From positions 1-21,318 of the IMG/VR virus record IMGVR_UViG_3300009790_000098: a DNA stretch of 21,318 bases. One strand, 5' to 3'. The position numbers were made by a program, and so were the translations under genes. Below, piece after piece: positions 9,241 to 17,204 of the stretch (position 1 is its first letter; the number at the start of each line of letters is the position of its first letter). The notes below the pieces were generated by a model. It ran no database searches, was not told the origin of the DNA, and worked only from the letters and a program-made list of their open reading frames with translations. Origin of the DNA: a virus.

Positions 9241-9751
9241 CTTTCAATATGCTCTTTAGGTTTCTTTCAGCCTGTTGAGCATATCTACTATCTAAAAGCA
9301 TTATATGTCTCTTGGCTTCATTCAAATCATCTTCATAATCATAAGCATATACTTTAGTCCATTGTGTTTTATCTTGAGACCCTGAATAAAAAGTATATGT
9401 GTCTTTAGAACGTAATTGATTATTAATATCTTTATAATGTAAAATTGTACTTTGTGCTAAGGCTATGGATCCATATTTCTTTTTTAAGAAATCTTCAAAT
9501 TGTCTGGTGTCTAGATACCAATCATAAATTGGATCCACTATATCATTTGACATATACACCAACCAAACTCTGTCTGCAGATCCATAATACATATCAGCAA
9601 TTTGCCATGGAGTATCACCATCTACAATAGTATATGGAAGAAATGCCATAGCTTCTGTTTTTACAATATCACTAATAACTACTTTCTTTAATATATTACG
9701 AGCAGTCATTTGATCATATTGTACTGTTGGGAATTGTTCAAAAAATTTCAT
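9233..9751 (-). CDS. gp53: Baseplate wedge protein gp53 (LysM-like)
   Basis: The 172 residues compare with 196 in T4 gp53, which joins neighbouring wedges. The N-terminus FFEQFPTVQYD and the LysM-like stretch YTIVDGDTPWQIADMYYG at residues ~40-57, followed by VWLVYMSNDIVDPIYDW, are typical of this family. The middle has a FEDFLKKKYGS stretch, another common family feature. The ATG follows a GAGTAACAT ribosome-site region. Its end overlaps the gp27-like gene by 8 bases. Neighbours gp48, gp27 and gp5 confirm a baseplate role. Confidence 0.88.
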   Translation of the reverse strand: MKFFEQFPTVQYDQMTARNILKKVVISDIVKTEAMAFLPYTIVDGDTPWQIADMYYGSADRVWLVYMSNDIVDPIYDWYLDTRQFEDFLKKKYGSIALAQSTILHYKDINNQLRSKDTYTFYSGSQDKTQWTKVYAYDYEDDLNEAKRHIMLLDSRYAQQAERNLKSILKDG

Positions 9752-9754
9752 ATG

Positions 9755-10684
9755 TTACTCTTTCCAATCGTCTCTGGTAATAATGTCTATTTCCATTAAT
9801 TGCATACTTAAATTGTATGTAACTGGATTACCTGTCTTCTTATAAAATGCAGGAGATCCGCCTTCTGAATAATCTACTTTAAAGTCTTGTATAACTGCTG
9901 GTTTAAATCTTGGGGGATTTTCCATTGTTGATCCTTCATATGTTATATGGGCAACATCTGGATATGAAAAACCAAAATTACCACCTTCGCCAAATCCAGA
10001 AAATTCTGGATGCATATGAAGTTTTATAGTATGTATTATTTCTCTTAAAGCAGTTTCTTCTTTTTGATTTCTTGGAGACAATCGCCATGAGAAATTATGT
10101 GACCTTAATGGTACTCCTTTAAATATAGCTGCTTCTACTGGGTTAACTGCTACGCCTGAACCTGCTGATATTGCAGATTCAACTTCATCGCCGGCGACTG
10201 CTGAAACAAGACCTGCTACACCAATTGCTCTTAATGCTTTTGATTTAGCTAATAGACCTGCTGCGCCTGCGCCAGCAGCTTTTTGTCCTGCTTGGGCCCA
10301 GACACCACCTTCAGCTTCAGGATTAAATTTACCAACTGTGGTATTGAATGCATCTTTAAGGTTAGCTCCAGTCCCTTGGTTTGGATCCCAATTATCAACA
10401 ACGGTCATTATCTCTTCAAGAGACTGTCCCATTATTGGTCCTAATTCTTGGTTCGCCCAATTAACTCTATAATCTTCTCTAAACTCTCTTGGGGGTGGTA
10501 ATGCTAATGATGATTTAGTAGTTTGTTCAACCCCAACCCCACTCCATTTATATTCTTTGAAATCAATTAGCATTGCATGGACCGCCAGGTCTTCTGGAAA
10601 TTGTAATGCTCTTGCTTCTTGTCCCTCTTTCTCTTTTCGTAGTTTATCCGCTACTGGGACAAATTTATGTCTCATTCCTGCCAT
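9755..10684 (-). CDS. gp48: Baseplate tail-tube cap, gp48-like
   Basis: In T4, gp48 sits on the hub and, with gp54, starts tube polymerisation. This 309-residue form (T4: 364) begins with a LQFPEDL motif near residue 27, has an Ala/Gly-rich hydrophobic middle (~132-180), and then the tube-like C-terminal domain: FSWRLSPRNQKEETALREII followed by MHPEF, SYPDVAHITYEG, and a YNLSMQLMEID end. These are the gp48-type features of marine T4-like phages. It is the first gene of the leftward operon. The AGAGGA ribosome site lies in a leader of about 14 bases if the AATAAATA box at 10704-10711 is the promoter. The Ala/Gly-rich insertion is not in my memory of T4 gp48 and may mediate membrane or hub contact. 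Confidence 0.8.
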   Translation of the reverse strand: MAGMRHKFVPVADKLRKEKEGQEARALQFPEDLAVHAMLIDFKEYKWSGVGVEQTTKSSLALPPPREFREDYRVNWANQELGPIMGQSLEEIMTVVDNWDPNQGTGANLKDAFNTTVGKFNPEAEGGVWAQAGQKAAGAGAAGLLAKSKALRAIGVAGLVSAVAGDEVESAISAGSGVAVNPVEAAIFKGVPLRSHNFSWRLSPRNQKEETALREIIHTIKLHMHPEFSGFGEGGNFGFSYPDVAHITYEGSTMENPPRFKPAVIQDFKVDYSEGGSPAFYKKTGNPVTYNLSMQLMEIDIITRDDWKE

Positions 10685-10697
10685 TGTAATCCTCTTG

Positions 10698-10711
10698 CAT
10701 AAATATTTATT
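10698..10711. promoter_or_regulatory. Bidirectional late-type promoter on a 12-bp palindrome
   Basis: Only 27 bases separate the divergent gp48 and gp4 start codons. Positions 10699-10710 form the perfect palindrome ATAAATATTTAT. The plus strand reads CATAAATA at 10698-10705 and the minus strand AATAAATA at 10711-10704, each one base from the T4 late consensus TATAAATA. gp33, the T4-type late co-activator, is encoded in the same window, which fits late-promoter use. One palindrome could thus serve both tail operons. Confidence 0.62.
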
Positions 10712-11161
10712 ATGAGTTATAAAGGTAAATTTAAACCTAAAAATGGATATAAGTATTTAGGTAACCCAACTAATATTATTTATCGTTCCTTATGGGAGTG
10801 CAAGCTAATGATTTATTTAGATTCTCATCCGGATGTTATATCATGGGCATCAGAAGAGGTGATAATACCTTATAGAAGTCCTATTGATGGACGTAATCAT
10901 CGATATTTTCCAGACTTTTACGTAAAGAGAAAAATTAATGGGAAAATTAAAGAAACTATTATAGAAGTTAAACCTTCTGAGTATTGTAAACCACCTAAAA
11001 TGTTAGCTACAGGGAAAAAACCAACTAAGAAATATATTACAGAGGTCAGGCGTTGGGGCATTAATGAAGCTAAGTGGAAAGCAGCAACAGAATATTGTAA
11101 AGACCGGGGATGGGACTTTAAATTAATGACCGAAAAGGATTTAGGTATAACATATGGGTAA
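10712..11161 (+). CDS. gp4: Head completion protein gp4, nuclease-like fold
   Basis: The 149 residues match T4-like gp4 (about 150), needed to complete filled heads before tail joining. The start YKGKFKPKNGYKYLGNPTN and IYRSLWE are family hallmarks. The protein has TnsA/PD-(D/E)xK-like residues: E29 in SLWE, P67-D68 in HRYFPDFYV, and E85-V-K87 in IIEVKP. The core of a nuclease site therefore looks intact, although DNA cleavage is inferred and not established here. There is no clear ribosome site before the ATG, which lies 6 bases after a late-type box. The end overlaps the desaturase start by 8 bases. It is the first gene of the rightward operon. Confidence 0.86.
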   Translation: MSYKGKFKPKNGYKYLGNPTNIIYRSLWECKLMIYLDSHPDVISWASEEVIIPYRSPIDGRNHRYFPDFYVKRKINGKIKETIIEVKPSEYCKPPKMLATGKKPTKKYITEVRRWGINEAKWKAATEYCKDRGWDFKLMTEKDLGITYG

Positions 11162-11930
11162 GCGATTTCATAGTGCACTATTAATTAGATCTGTAAGATT
11201 TCTATGCCTTATTGGTTTAATACCTACATGCTTATTATTATCTAACGAATCAAATACTACAATCGCTATAGCTGTATTGTTAACTCTTATAATAGCTAAA
11301 GGCGGGCAACATATAGCACAGCATAGATATTTTTCTCATAGAAGCTTTGAGACAGGACCAAAAAGAGAATGGTTCTTAGGTTTAATCGCCACACTAAGCA
11401 CGACAGGATCTCCTATACATTATTCAGCTATGCATAGAACTCATCACAAACATTCTGATACTAAAGACGATCCACAAGCACCTCATCATGTAGGTTTCTT
11501 TAATGCATTCTTTGCTAATTTAGATTTTAATAAGATAGCTAAGAGCAGCATAATAAGAGATTTAATGCGCTCAAAACCTGCGATATTTTTCCATAATTAT
11601 TATTGGCATACCATTATAGTGTATTGCATCATACTTGCGCTTATATCGCCTGTATGGCTGTTATATGGCTATGTTTTACCGGTAGGTATAAGTAATATAA
11701 TGTCCGGATTATTAAATACAATTGTACATCAGTTTGGCTATCAAACTAGATCTACAAACGATATAAGTTATAACAATCATATAGCGCATATATTAACATT
11801 GGGTGAAGGCATGCATAACAATCATCATCATAAACCTAGCGCATACAATACTAATATAGATAACAAATGGTATGAGTGGGATCCTATGGCAATTATAATA
11901 GAAAAACTTTTTAAGGTACAAAATGGCTAA
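11154..11930 (+). CDS. Membrane fatty-acid desaturase, acyl-lipid/acyl-CoA type
   Basis: This di-iron desaturase would introduce a double bond into an acyl chain in the membrane using O2 and an electron donor that is not encoded nearby. All three histidine boxes are present: H57RYFSH62 (HX4H), H94RTHH98 (HXXHH) and H221NNHH225 (HXXHH, in the typical GEGMHNNHH context). Hydrophobic spans lie at ~15-50, ~75-90 and ~150-195, and the length of 258 is on the short side for the Delta9 group. It overlaps gp4 and the next gene by 8 bases each, so it is fully built into the late structural operon. That placement suggests late expression. It is an auxiliary metabolic gene, probably acquired from a bacterial host. 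Substrate and regiospecificity cannot be read from sequence. Confidence 0.9.
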   Translation: MGKRFHSALLIRSVRFLCLIGLIPTCLLLSNESNTTIAIAVLLTLIIAKGGQHIAQHRYFSHRSFETGPKREWFLGLIATLSTTGSPIHYSAMHRTHHKHSDTKDDPQAPHHVGFFNAFFANLDFNKIAKSSIIRDLMRSKPAIFFHNYYWHTIIVYCIILALISPVWLLYGYVLPVGISNIMSGLLNTIVHQFGYQTRSTNDISYNNHIAHILTLGEGMHNNHHHKPSAYNTNIDNKWYEWDPMAIIIEKLFKVQNG

Positions 11931-12561
11931 TAACGATAAACGATTTTTATTTTCTAATATTGTACAACGAGGTATAGAAGAGGGATTTAAACCTGGAGAT
12001 AGTGAAGCTTCAAGAGAATGGTTTCGAAAGAATGCTCAAAAACTAAGAGACATTAGACCAGACCGTTTAATGAGGCGACCAGGAGCTAATGTAAGAGCAA
12101 ATCTATGGAGACCTGGTGACATGTATCTTTTTAGGTATCATCCACAGGATGTTGGAATTGGTGAAAAGCATGATAGAAAATTACCTTATTATGATCGTTT
12201 TCCTTTAGTGATGATAACTAAAATTAAACAAACGTGGTTTGAAGGTATTAATTTTCATTACTTAAGGCCTGAACATAGAATAATGTTATTAGACAGAATG
12301 TATCAATTTATGAAGAATGATGATTTTTTGGATCCTAATAATCATTTAGTAAATGCAACATATAAACGACTCAATCAAGCAACATCTGGTCGTGACTATG
12401 AGAAGGCAGCTGTTAAACGTTACATAAATAATCAAGTACAATCTAGGTTTATTAAAATACACCCAGCTGAATGGGATATGGTAGTATTATTACCTTTAGA
12501 TAGATTTGTTGGCGCTAATAGAAATAGAGTGTGGGCAGAATCAAAAGAAAAATTTATGTAG
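11923..12561 (+). CDS. Unassigned protein of the tail/head operon (212 aa)
   Basis: I recognise the general type but not a named function. Proteins with LPYYDRFPLV followed by GINFHYLRPEHR occur, as I recall, in marine T4-like phages near gp4 and baseplate genes. Here these lie at residues ~87-120. The N-terminal half is strongly basic (RDIRPDRLMRRPGANVR), with an R-x-W-F segment, and could bind DNA. The C-terminal part has ARG-rich RVWAESKEKF. There is no membrane segment or signal peptide. AAGG lies 7 bases before the ATG, inside the desaturase gene. A virion or head-tail joining role is plausible from context and unproven. Confidence 0.75.
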   Translation: MANNDKRFLFSNIVQRGIEEGFKPGDSEASREWFRKNAQKLRDIRPDRLMRRPGANVRANLWRPGDMYLFRYHPQDVGIGEKHDRKLPYYDRFPLVMITKIKQTWFEGINFHYLRPEHRIMLLDRMYQFMKNDDFLDPNNHLVNATYKRLNQATSGRDYEKAAVKRYINNQVQSRFIKIHPAEWDMVVLLPLDRFVGANRNRVWAESKEKFM

Positions 12562-12567
12562 GATCAA

Positions 12568-13512
12568 ATGGCAGGCTTCAATATATCAGATTTTAAATCT
12601 CAGTTTTCAAAGCAAGGCTTTTTAAGGCCGGATATCTTTATGATTACTCTTTCACCAAAACAGACTGGTGTAAAATATAAAAATGATATTCAATTAAAAC
12701 AAATATCTTTTTTAGCTAGCGCAGTTAACATTCCAGGTTTAACATTAGACATACAAGAAATTCAAAGACAGGGATTTGGTCCTATTGAAAGGAGAGTGCG
12801 TGGTGCTATATTTCCTATGACTGCAGTTACCTTTATGTGTGATGGTGATGGTGCAACACAACAATTCTTGCATGATTGGTTGACTACATGTATATCTACA
12901 GATATACGTAAAAATGAACATAACATCCATGGATTAGAAGGTAAACCTGATAGCTTCGGGCATTTTGGTGAAGTAGGCTATTATGATGATTACGTAATGG
13001 ATATGGATATTACTATATTCAGTGAAGTGGGTGGTGCTGAAGATAAAGGAACAGCTCAACAAAATAGAGCAATTGAAATGGGCAAGGAAAAAAAGAAGGG
13101 AGATATTACGATAAAACCTTCTACATTTGCTAAAGAAGCGGCTGATAAAGCTTCAGCTGCAAAAGCTAGTAAAAATGAGAAATTAAAAGGTGGAGTGATT
13201 AATTATCACTTACAAGATGTCTATCCACAAGTTATGGGTGATCTTAACTTAGGTTGGAGACAAACAGATGAAATATCTGAAATACAAGTACAGTTTACAT
13301 ATAGAACATATAGCGTCGAAACTGCAGTCAATGGTCAATCCATTGCAGAGAGTGAAGGCGGAAGAATGAATTTATTACAATTCATTTCGAAAATGAAAGG
13401 TGCATACGAAATTGTTAAATCAATTAAAAAGCCAAATAATGTTGGTGATGCACTTAATGTATTGAATAATACTAGAACACTATTCAGTGGGAAGAAATTA
13501 TTCGGTGGGTAA
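12568..13512 (+). CDS. gp54: Baseplate tail-tube initiator, gp54-like
   Basis: The 314 residues are close to T4 gp54 (320), which with gp48 caps the baseplate and nucleates the tube. The tube-like fold is suggested by IPGLTLDIQEIQRQGFGPIE, RVRGAIFPMTAVTFMCDGDG and the C-terminal QVQFTYRTYSVE. An insertion rich in Lys and Ala (residues ~165-205, including KKKGD and KEAADKASAAKASK) interrupts the domain. The ribosome site AGGA lies just before the ATG and 6 bases after the preceding stop. A divergent tube protein (gp19) is an alternative, but tube proteins are shorter (~160-200) and lack this insertion. Confidence 0.75.
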   Translation: MAGFNISDFKSQFSKQGFLRPDIFMITLSPKQTGVKYKNDIQLKQISFLASAVNIPGLTLDIQEIQRQGFGPIERRVRGAIFPMTAVTFMCDGDGATQQFLHDWLTTCISTDIRKNEHNIHGLEGKPDSFGHFGEVGYYDDYVMDMDITIFSEVGGAEDKGTAQQNRAIEMGKEKKKGDITIKPSTFAKEAADKASAAKASKNEKLKGGVINYHLQDVYPQVMGDLNLGWRQTDEISEIQVQFTYRTYSVETAVNGQSIAESEGGRMNLLQFISKMKGAYEIVKSIKKPNNVGDALNVLNNTRTLFSGKKLFGG

Positions 13513-13538
13513 TGTTTAAATAATGACAGGAGTATAAT

Positions 13539-14264
13539 ATGAAATTACCAAAAATTGATGTACCAACTACTACATATAAAATGCCAGTATCAGGTACACA
13601 AGTTGAGTTGAGACCTTACACGGTCAAAGAAGAAAAAATATTATTGTTTGCTCAGCAATCCGGAGCCGCAGAAGATGTTGGAAAGGGAGTTAGAAATGTA
13701 ATTGAAAATTGCATTATTAACGAAGTTGATATCGATAAACTTCCAGGTTTTGAAGTTGATCTTATATTTTTAAGATTAAGAGCTATGAGTGTTAATAATA
13801 TAATTAATGTAAAACTTAGATCAGAAGAAATAGCTGAAGACCCAGCAGATCAAAAGTATTACGACGTAGAAGTTAATCTGGATGAGGTTGATATTAAAAT
13901 TCCAGAAGACTATTCAGACACTTTAACATTAAATGGTGAATATTCGGTTAAATTAAAATATCCTAATTTTGGTGATTATGGTAACTTAAAAGTTAATGAA
14001 GAATCCCCACTAGACATTTTATTTGATATGGCTAGCACTTGCATTGATAGTGTCTTTAATGAAGATGAAGTTTTTATCTTCGCTGATTATGATGAAAAAG
14101 AACAGAAAGAATTTGTGGAATCATTAAGCAGTCAGAATTTCCAAGATATACAAGCATTCTTAGGAAATCAACCTGCTTTAGAACATGACATAGTATATGA
14201 TGCTGATGGAGAGATGAAAACAAAAACCCTGAGAGGGCTTTTTGATTTTTTTACCTCTGCCTAA
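13539..14264 (+). CDS. gp26: gp26-type tail assembly chaperone / baseplate hub protein (0-frame product)
   Basis: The 241 residues resemble the T4 gp26 family (208 in T4): an N-terminal strand region (TYKMPVSGTQVELRPYTVKEEKILL), then GVRNVIENCIINEVDIDKLP and DLIFLRLRAMS, and an acidic C-terminal half. The stop TAA lies inside a hairpin just after a run of seven T, so a fraction of ribosomes should shift to -1 and make a 297-residue fusion with the gp51-like segment. That places it with the paired tail assembly chaperones (like lambda G and GT) that coat the tape measure, which is consistent with a tape-measure candidate two genes downstream. A strong AGGAG site precedes the ATG. Confidence 0.78.
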   Translation: MKLPKIDVPTTTYKMPVSGTQVELRPYTVKEEKILLFAQQSGAAEDVGKGVRNVIENCIINEVDIDKLPGFEVDLIFLRLRAMSVNNIINVKLRSEEIAEDPADQKYYDVEVNLDEVDIKIPEDYSDTLTLNGEYSVKLKYPNFGDYGNLKVNEESPLDILFDMASTCIDSVFNEDEVFIFADYDEKEQKEFVESLSSQNFQDIQAFLGNQPALEHDIVYDADGEMKTKTLRGLFDFFTSA

Positions 14265-14282
14265 GTCATAGTGATTTAGGCA
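14246..14282 (+). promoter_or_regulatory. Programmed -1 ribosomal frameshift signal
   Basis: The slippery heptamer T TTT TTT is at 14246-14252 (0 frame: GAT TTT TTT ACC). After a 5-base spacer (14253-14257) comes an 11-bp hairpin: arm TGCCTAAGTCA (14258-14268), loop TAG, arm TGATTTAGGCA (14272-14282), with one G-U pair. The 0-frame TAA is within the 5' arm. The -1 frame has a stop at 14243-14245, just before the heptamer, and is open from there to the TAA at 14429-14431. Confidence 0.85.
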
Positions 14283-14431
14283 ACTATTACCAATTGATGT
14301 TTAATATGGTTCAACATCATAAATATTCTGTAACTGAACTTGAAAATATGTTCCCTTTTGAAAGGGATCTATATGTTGAGATGTTAATGGATCATCTCAA
14401 AGAACAGGCTGAGGCCCAGAAGAAACGTTAA
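14252..14431 (+). CDS. gp51: gp51-like C-terminal extension made by -1 frameshift
   Basis: This is the -1-frame continuation of gp26: 59 codons from TAC at 14252 to TAA at 14429-14431. The product begins YLCLSHSDLGNYYQLM and contains QHHKYSVTELENMFPFERD and EMLMDHLKEQAE. That HHKYS and PFERD pattern is what I recall for small gp51-like baseplate hub assembly proteins of marine T4-like phages. It has no convincing start of its own: the first ATG (14297) has no ribosome site and would drop the conserved SHSDLGNYY part. Expression as a 297-residue gp26-51 fusion is therefore more likely. T4 itself makes gp26 and gp51 from separate genes. Confidence 0.75.
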   Translation, partial: YLCLSHSDLGNYYQLMFNMVQHHKYSVTELENMFPFERDLYVEMLMDHLKEQAEAQKKR

Positions 14432-14442
14432 GAGGAAATAGG

Positions 14443-14820
14443 ATGTCAGAAAATAATGATAACAGTAGGAATGAAGTTGAAATAGATTTAGATAAGTATA
14501 TGAAGCTTATCGACAAGCTCGATAATGCAGAAGATACTATCAAAGAAATGAAGGATGAAGCAGCTGAAGCTAGAAAAAGATTAGCTCCACCTGAAAGAAA
14601 GTTTATGGATCTATTTTTAGATGATAATGATGTAAATGAAAAAGCCATCATTGGATTCATCTCATTCTTTTTAATGGTCGTATTTGGAATGTGTGATTTA
14701 ATTACAGCATTTTGGGATATGGACTTAAAAGTATCTGATACCATTTATACATCATTTGTAGTTGTTACACTTGGTGCATTTGGTATATCAGAAGCCGGCA
14801 AAGCATTCGGCGGGAAATAA
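14443..14820 (+). CDS. Small membrane protein with two transmembrane segments, holin-like
   Basis: The 125 residues have a charged helical N-terminal half (residues 10-48, heptad-like: LDKYMKLIDKLDNAEDTIKE) and two hydrophobic segments, ~68-89 and ~101-119, joined by a short acidic turn (DMDLKVSDT). This topology is common in holins and also in tail-associated membrane proteins. AGAGG precedes the ATG. It sits between the chaperone and the tape-measure candidate in the same operon, which is unusual for a holin, and the lysozyme gene is far away on the other strand. I do not recognise a named family. The membrane topology is certain; holin function is only a possibility. Confidence 0.75.
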   Translation: MSENNDNSRNEVEIDLDKYMKLIDKLDNAEDTIKEMKDEAAEARKRLAPPERKFMDLFLDDNDVNEKAIIGFISFFLMVVFGMCDLITAFWDMDLKVSDTIYTSFVVVTLGAFGISEAGKAFGGK

Positions 14821-14831
14821 GGAACAGTTAA

Positions 14832-17204
14832 ATGGCCAGACCACGAAAAGACGGCACAGGTAATAAGCCAGGACTACCAAAAGGTAGTGGCGAGTTAGCT
14901 AATGCAGAAGCAGTCTTTGAAAAATGGTATAAAGGCAATCAAAAAGTCTTTGGCCATATAGCAGAACAAAACAAACAACTAAGTGGTTTGAATTCTAATT
15001 TTATTAAATTAATTGAAACCCTTATTACAGCAGAAGACATGAAGTCTGTTGCTGAAGCATTAAAAGCAGAAGGAGCTAGCAGTGACCTTGCTGCAGACTT
15101 TGAACCTTGGTTAGGTGAAAAATCGCCTATATTAAATCAACTAGTCATAATGACTACTCACTTGGAGAATTTAAATGGATTTATTTCTCCTATCTCAAAA
15201 TTCTTTACTGAAGCAAATGAAAACGCAGGACCTGGTAGTGTAAATCTATCTGGTGATAAAGATGGTGATGGAATCCCTGACAACTTACAGGGCGGTGGAG
15301 CCGGCGGAGCTGGTGGTGGTGATGGTGGAGGCCTAGGCGGATTGTTTGGCGGTATTGGAAGAGGTGCTGGAATGGCTATGGGTGGTGCTGGAGTATTAGC
15401 CGGTGGTGTTGGTCTTGGTGCTTTAGGTGTCGGTGGTGGAATTTGGCTAGCTATGGACGCTATGTCAAAATTTGATGGTGAAGAAGCTGCTCAAAACTAT
15501 GTTGACTTCGTAAAAAAACTTAATGAACTTGATGCTGGTGAAGTAGCTGAAGCTACTGCAATAATGACCACTGGTGGAATAGGTACGTTATTCTTAGCCT
15601 TTGGTAAAACTGCAACCATTGCGGCTGATGCAATAGAAGAGGTAAATGTAAAATGGGGTTCTGGTTTGACCGCAGCCCAAGCTATAAAAGATGATATTGA
15701 AGCATTAGCTAATATTGATATTGCTCCAGACATCTCAACATGGACAAAACTACAAGTAGGTCTACCACTAATAATGACAGCACTTGCTGCCGCTATGGCC
15801 GTTTGGGGTGTTGGAAAGACTGCTGCTAATGCTGCTGAAGGTATAGAGACTTTAAATAAATCATTCGGTGGTAGAAGAACTGCTGATGGTATTAAAGAAG
15901 ATATTGAAACATTATTGTCAACAAGTCTACAGAGAGCAGGTGGAGATAACTGGGGCAAATTAGAAGGAACAATGATAGGCCTGTCAGTAGCCATGGCTGT
16001 CTGGGGTGCTGGAAAAGGAGTAGCTGGTATTGCTGAAGGTATCGACAATTTAGCTAGCATGGGAGACGATGGTCGAAGAACTTCTGAAGGCATCAAACAC
16101 GATATAGAAACATTATTATCAACTGATATATCTAGAATGCATGGTCAGGATTGGGGTGAATTAGAAGGCGTAATGATGTCACTTGGTGCTGCTATGTCCG
16201 TTTGGGGTATTGGTGATGGTATTGCAGGAGTCGGCAGATTAGTAGAAAATGCTGCTAACTGGTCAAGTGGTGAAGCCGGTCATAAAACTAATGCTGATGC
16301 TATAAAGTATTCTGTTGAAACATTATTATCAACAGATTTAACTACACATAATTCAGCTGAAGATTGGGAAGAGACAGCTAAAGCAATAAGCGCGATAGGT
16401 GGTTCTATGGCAAGTGTAGGATGGGGTCATATCGTAAGTGGTATAGGATCCTTGTGGGATAATTCTGGTGGTGAAGATAACGTTACAAAGATTAAAAATA
16501 CAGTAGAACGATTATTACAAATTACTGATATGAGAGACGTTAAGCAACGTTCAGCAGATTTAAAAGTTATATTAAGTAATGTTGGCGATGCCATGACTGG
16601 TTTTGCAGTTGATGAATGGGGACAGTCATTTATGGGCTTATGGACCGGTATTAATAATTGGCTTTCTGGAGAAGATGGTATGATGGAGAGCTTTACAGCT
16701 TTATTAGAAGCTGGTGAGAATATAGGTGAGCTTAATTCTGGTATGGATATTACTAGAGAAAAGTTAAAGCTTTTCCAAGAGGGTGATTGGTCTATTGATA
16801 CTAATCTTAAAGAATTTGCACAGGACTTGAAAGACTCTGTACCAACCATGGAAGCAGCTATACTGGGTTCAGGTAAATGGAATCCTTTTGTAACAAACAT
16901 TGAAGGTTTAGCTAGTCCAAAAGTTGATTGGGAATTAGCATCAGATAGATTAGCAGGATTTAGAGTTGCATCAGGAAACATGACTATGGAAGATTTTAGT
17001 ACATATCAAAATTCAGTATTAGAAAGACAAAAATTAGACCTAATGAGTGTGATGTCTCGTATGGGCTATACTCAAGGCTTTATGAACCCAACTAATAATA
17101 ATACATCAATGAGCTCTACTGGTGTTCAAATTAATCACAATCAAGCAATGACTACTGTTGCATCAATAGCGCCTGTTTCTTCAGGCATGAAAGTCGGGCA
17201 ATAA
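14832..17204 (+). CDS. gp29: Tail tape-measure protein candidate (gp29-like role)
   Basis: At 790 residues it is the longest gene of this operon and lies just after the chaperone pair, the usual tape-measure position. T4 gp29 is 590 residues. Domains in order: a Lys/Arg/Gly N-terminus; helices with hydrophobic residues (~20-130); a calcium-binding-like loop D142-K-D-G-D-G-I-P-D150 (thrombospondin/dockerin type); a Gly-rich hydrophobic stretch (153-210) that may insert in membranes; then five related units of 63-70 residues (~240-610), marked by MAVWGxGK and GIKxDIETLLST. The C-terminus is Met/Asn-rich. The context is good evidence, but there is little direct similarity to gp29, so a different tail-length or ejection protein is possible. 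Confidence 0.65.
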   Translation: MARPRKDGTGNKPGLPKGSGELANAEAVFEKWYKGNQKVFGHIAEQNKQLSGLNSNFIKLIETLITAEDMKSVAEALKAEGASSDLAADFEPWLGEKSPILNQLVIMTTHLENLNGFISPISKFFTEANENAGPGSVNLSGDKDGDGIPDNLQGGGAGGAGGGDGGGLGGLFGGIGRGAGMAMGGAGVLAGGVGLGALGVGGGIWLAMDAMSKFDGEEAAQNYVDFVKKLNELDAGEVAEATAIMTTGGIGTLFLAFGKTATIAADAIEEVNVKWGSGLTAAQAIKDDIEALANIDIAPDISTWTKLQVGLPLIMTALAAAMAVWGVGKTAANAAEGIETLNKSFGGRRTADGIKEDIETLLSTSLQRAGGDNWGKLEGTMIGLSVAMAVWGAGKGVAGIAEGIDNLASMGDDGRRTSEGIKHDIETLLSTDISRMHGQDWGELEGVMMSLGAAMSVWGIGDGIAGVGRLVENAANWSSGEAGHKTNADAIKYSVETLLSTDLTTHNSAEDWEETAKAISAIGGSMASVGWGHIVSGIGSLWDNSGGEDNVTKIKNTVERLLQITDMRDVKQRSADLKVILSNVGDAMTGFAVDEWGQSFMGLWTGINNWLSGEDGMMESFTALLEAGENIGELNSGMDITREKLKLFQEGDWSIDTNLKEFAQDLKDSVPTMEAAILGSGKWNPFVTNIEGLASPKVDWELASDRLAGFRVASGNMTMEDFSTYQNSVLERQKLDLMSVMSRMGYTQGFMNPTNNNTSMSSTGVQINHNQAMTTVASIAPVSSGMKVGQ
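15549..16662 (+). repeat. Five-unit tandem protein repeat in the tape-measure candidate
   Basis: The unit anchors AIKDDIEAL, GIKEDIETL, GIKHDIETL, AIKYSVETL and KIKNTVERL have Ile at residues 285, 354, 421, 491 and 554 (spacings 69, 67, 70, 63). Units 2-4 share near-identical DNA around GAAACATTATTATCAAC (16105-16330; G for A once in the copy near 15905), which suggests recent duplication. Unit 5 is degenerate. Confidence 0.8.

Noticed and set aside
14318-14325. CATAAATA late-type box on the plus strand
   Set aside because: It lies within the gp51-like coding region (His-Lys-Tyr codons), more than 100 bases from the next start, and is likely chance.
14297-14431. Independent gp51 gene from ATG 14297
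   Set aside because: There is no ribosome site and it would lose the conserved-looking SHSDLGNYY segment. The frameshift signal explains the frame better.
15497-16981. Long open frames antisense to the tape-measure gene (15497-16096 and 16427-16981)
   Set aside because: They are mirror frames of a well-supported gene, have no ribosome sites, and have no recognisable protein features.
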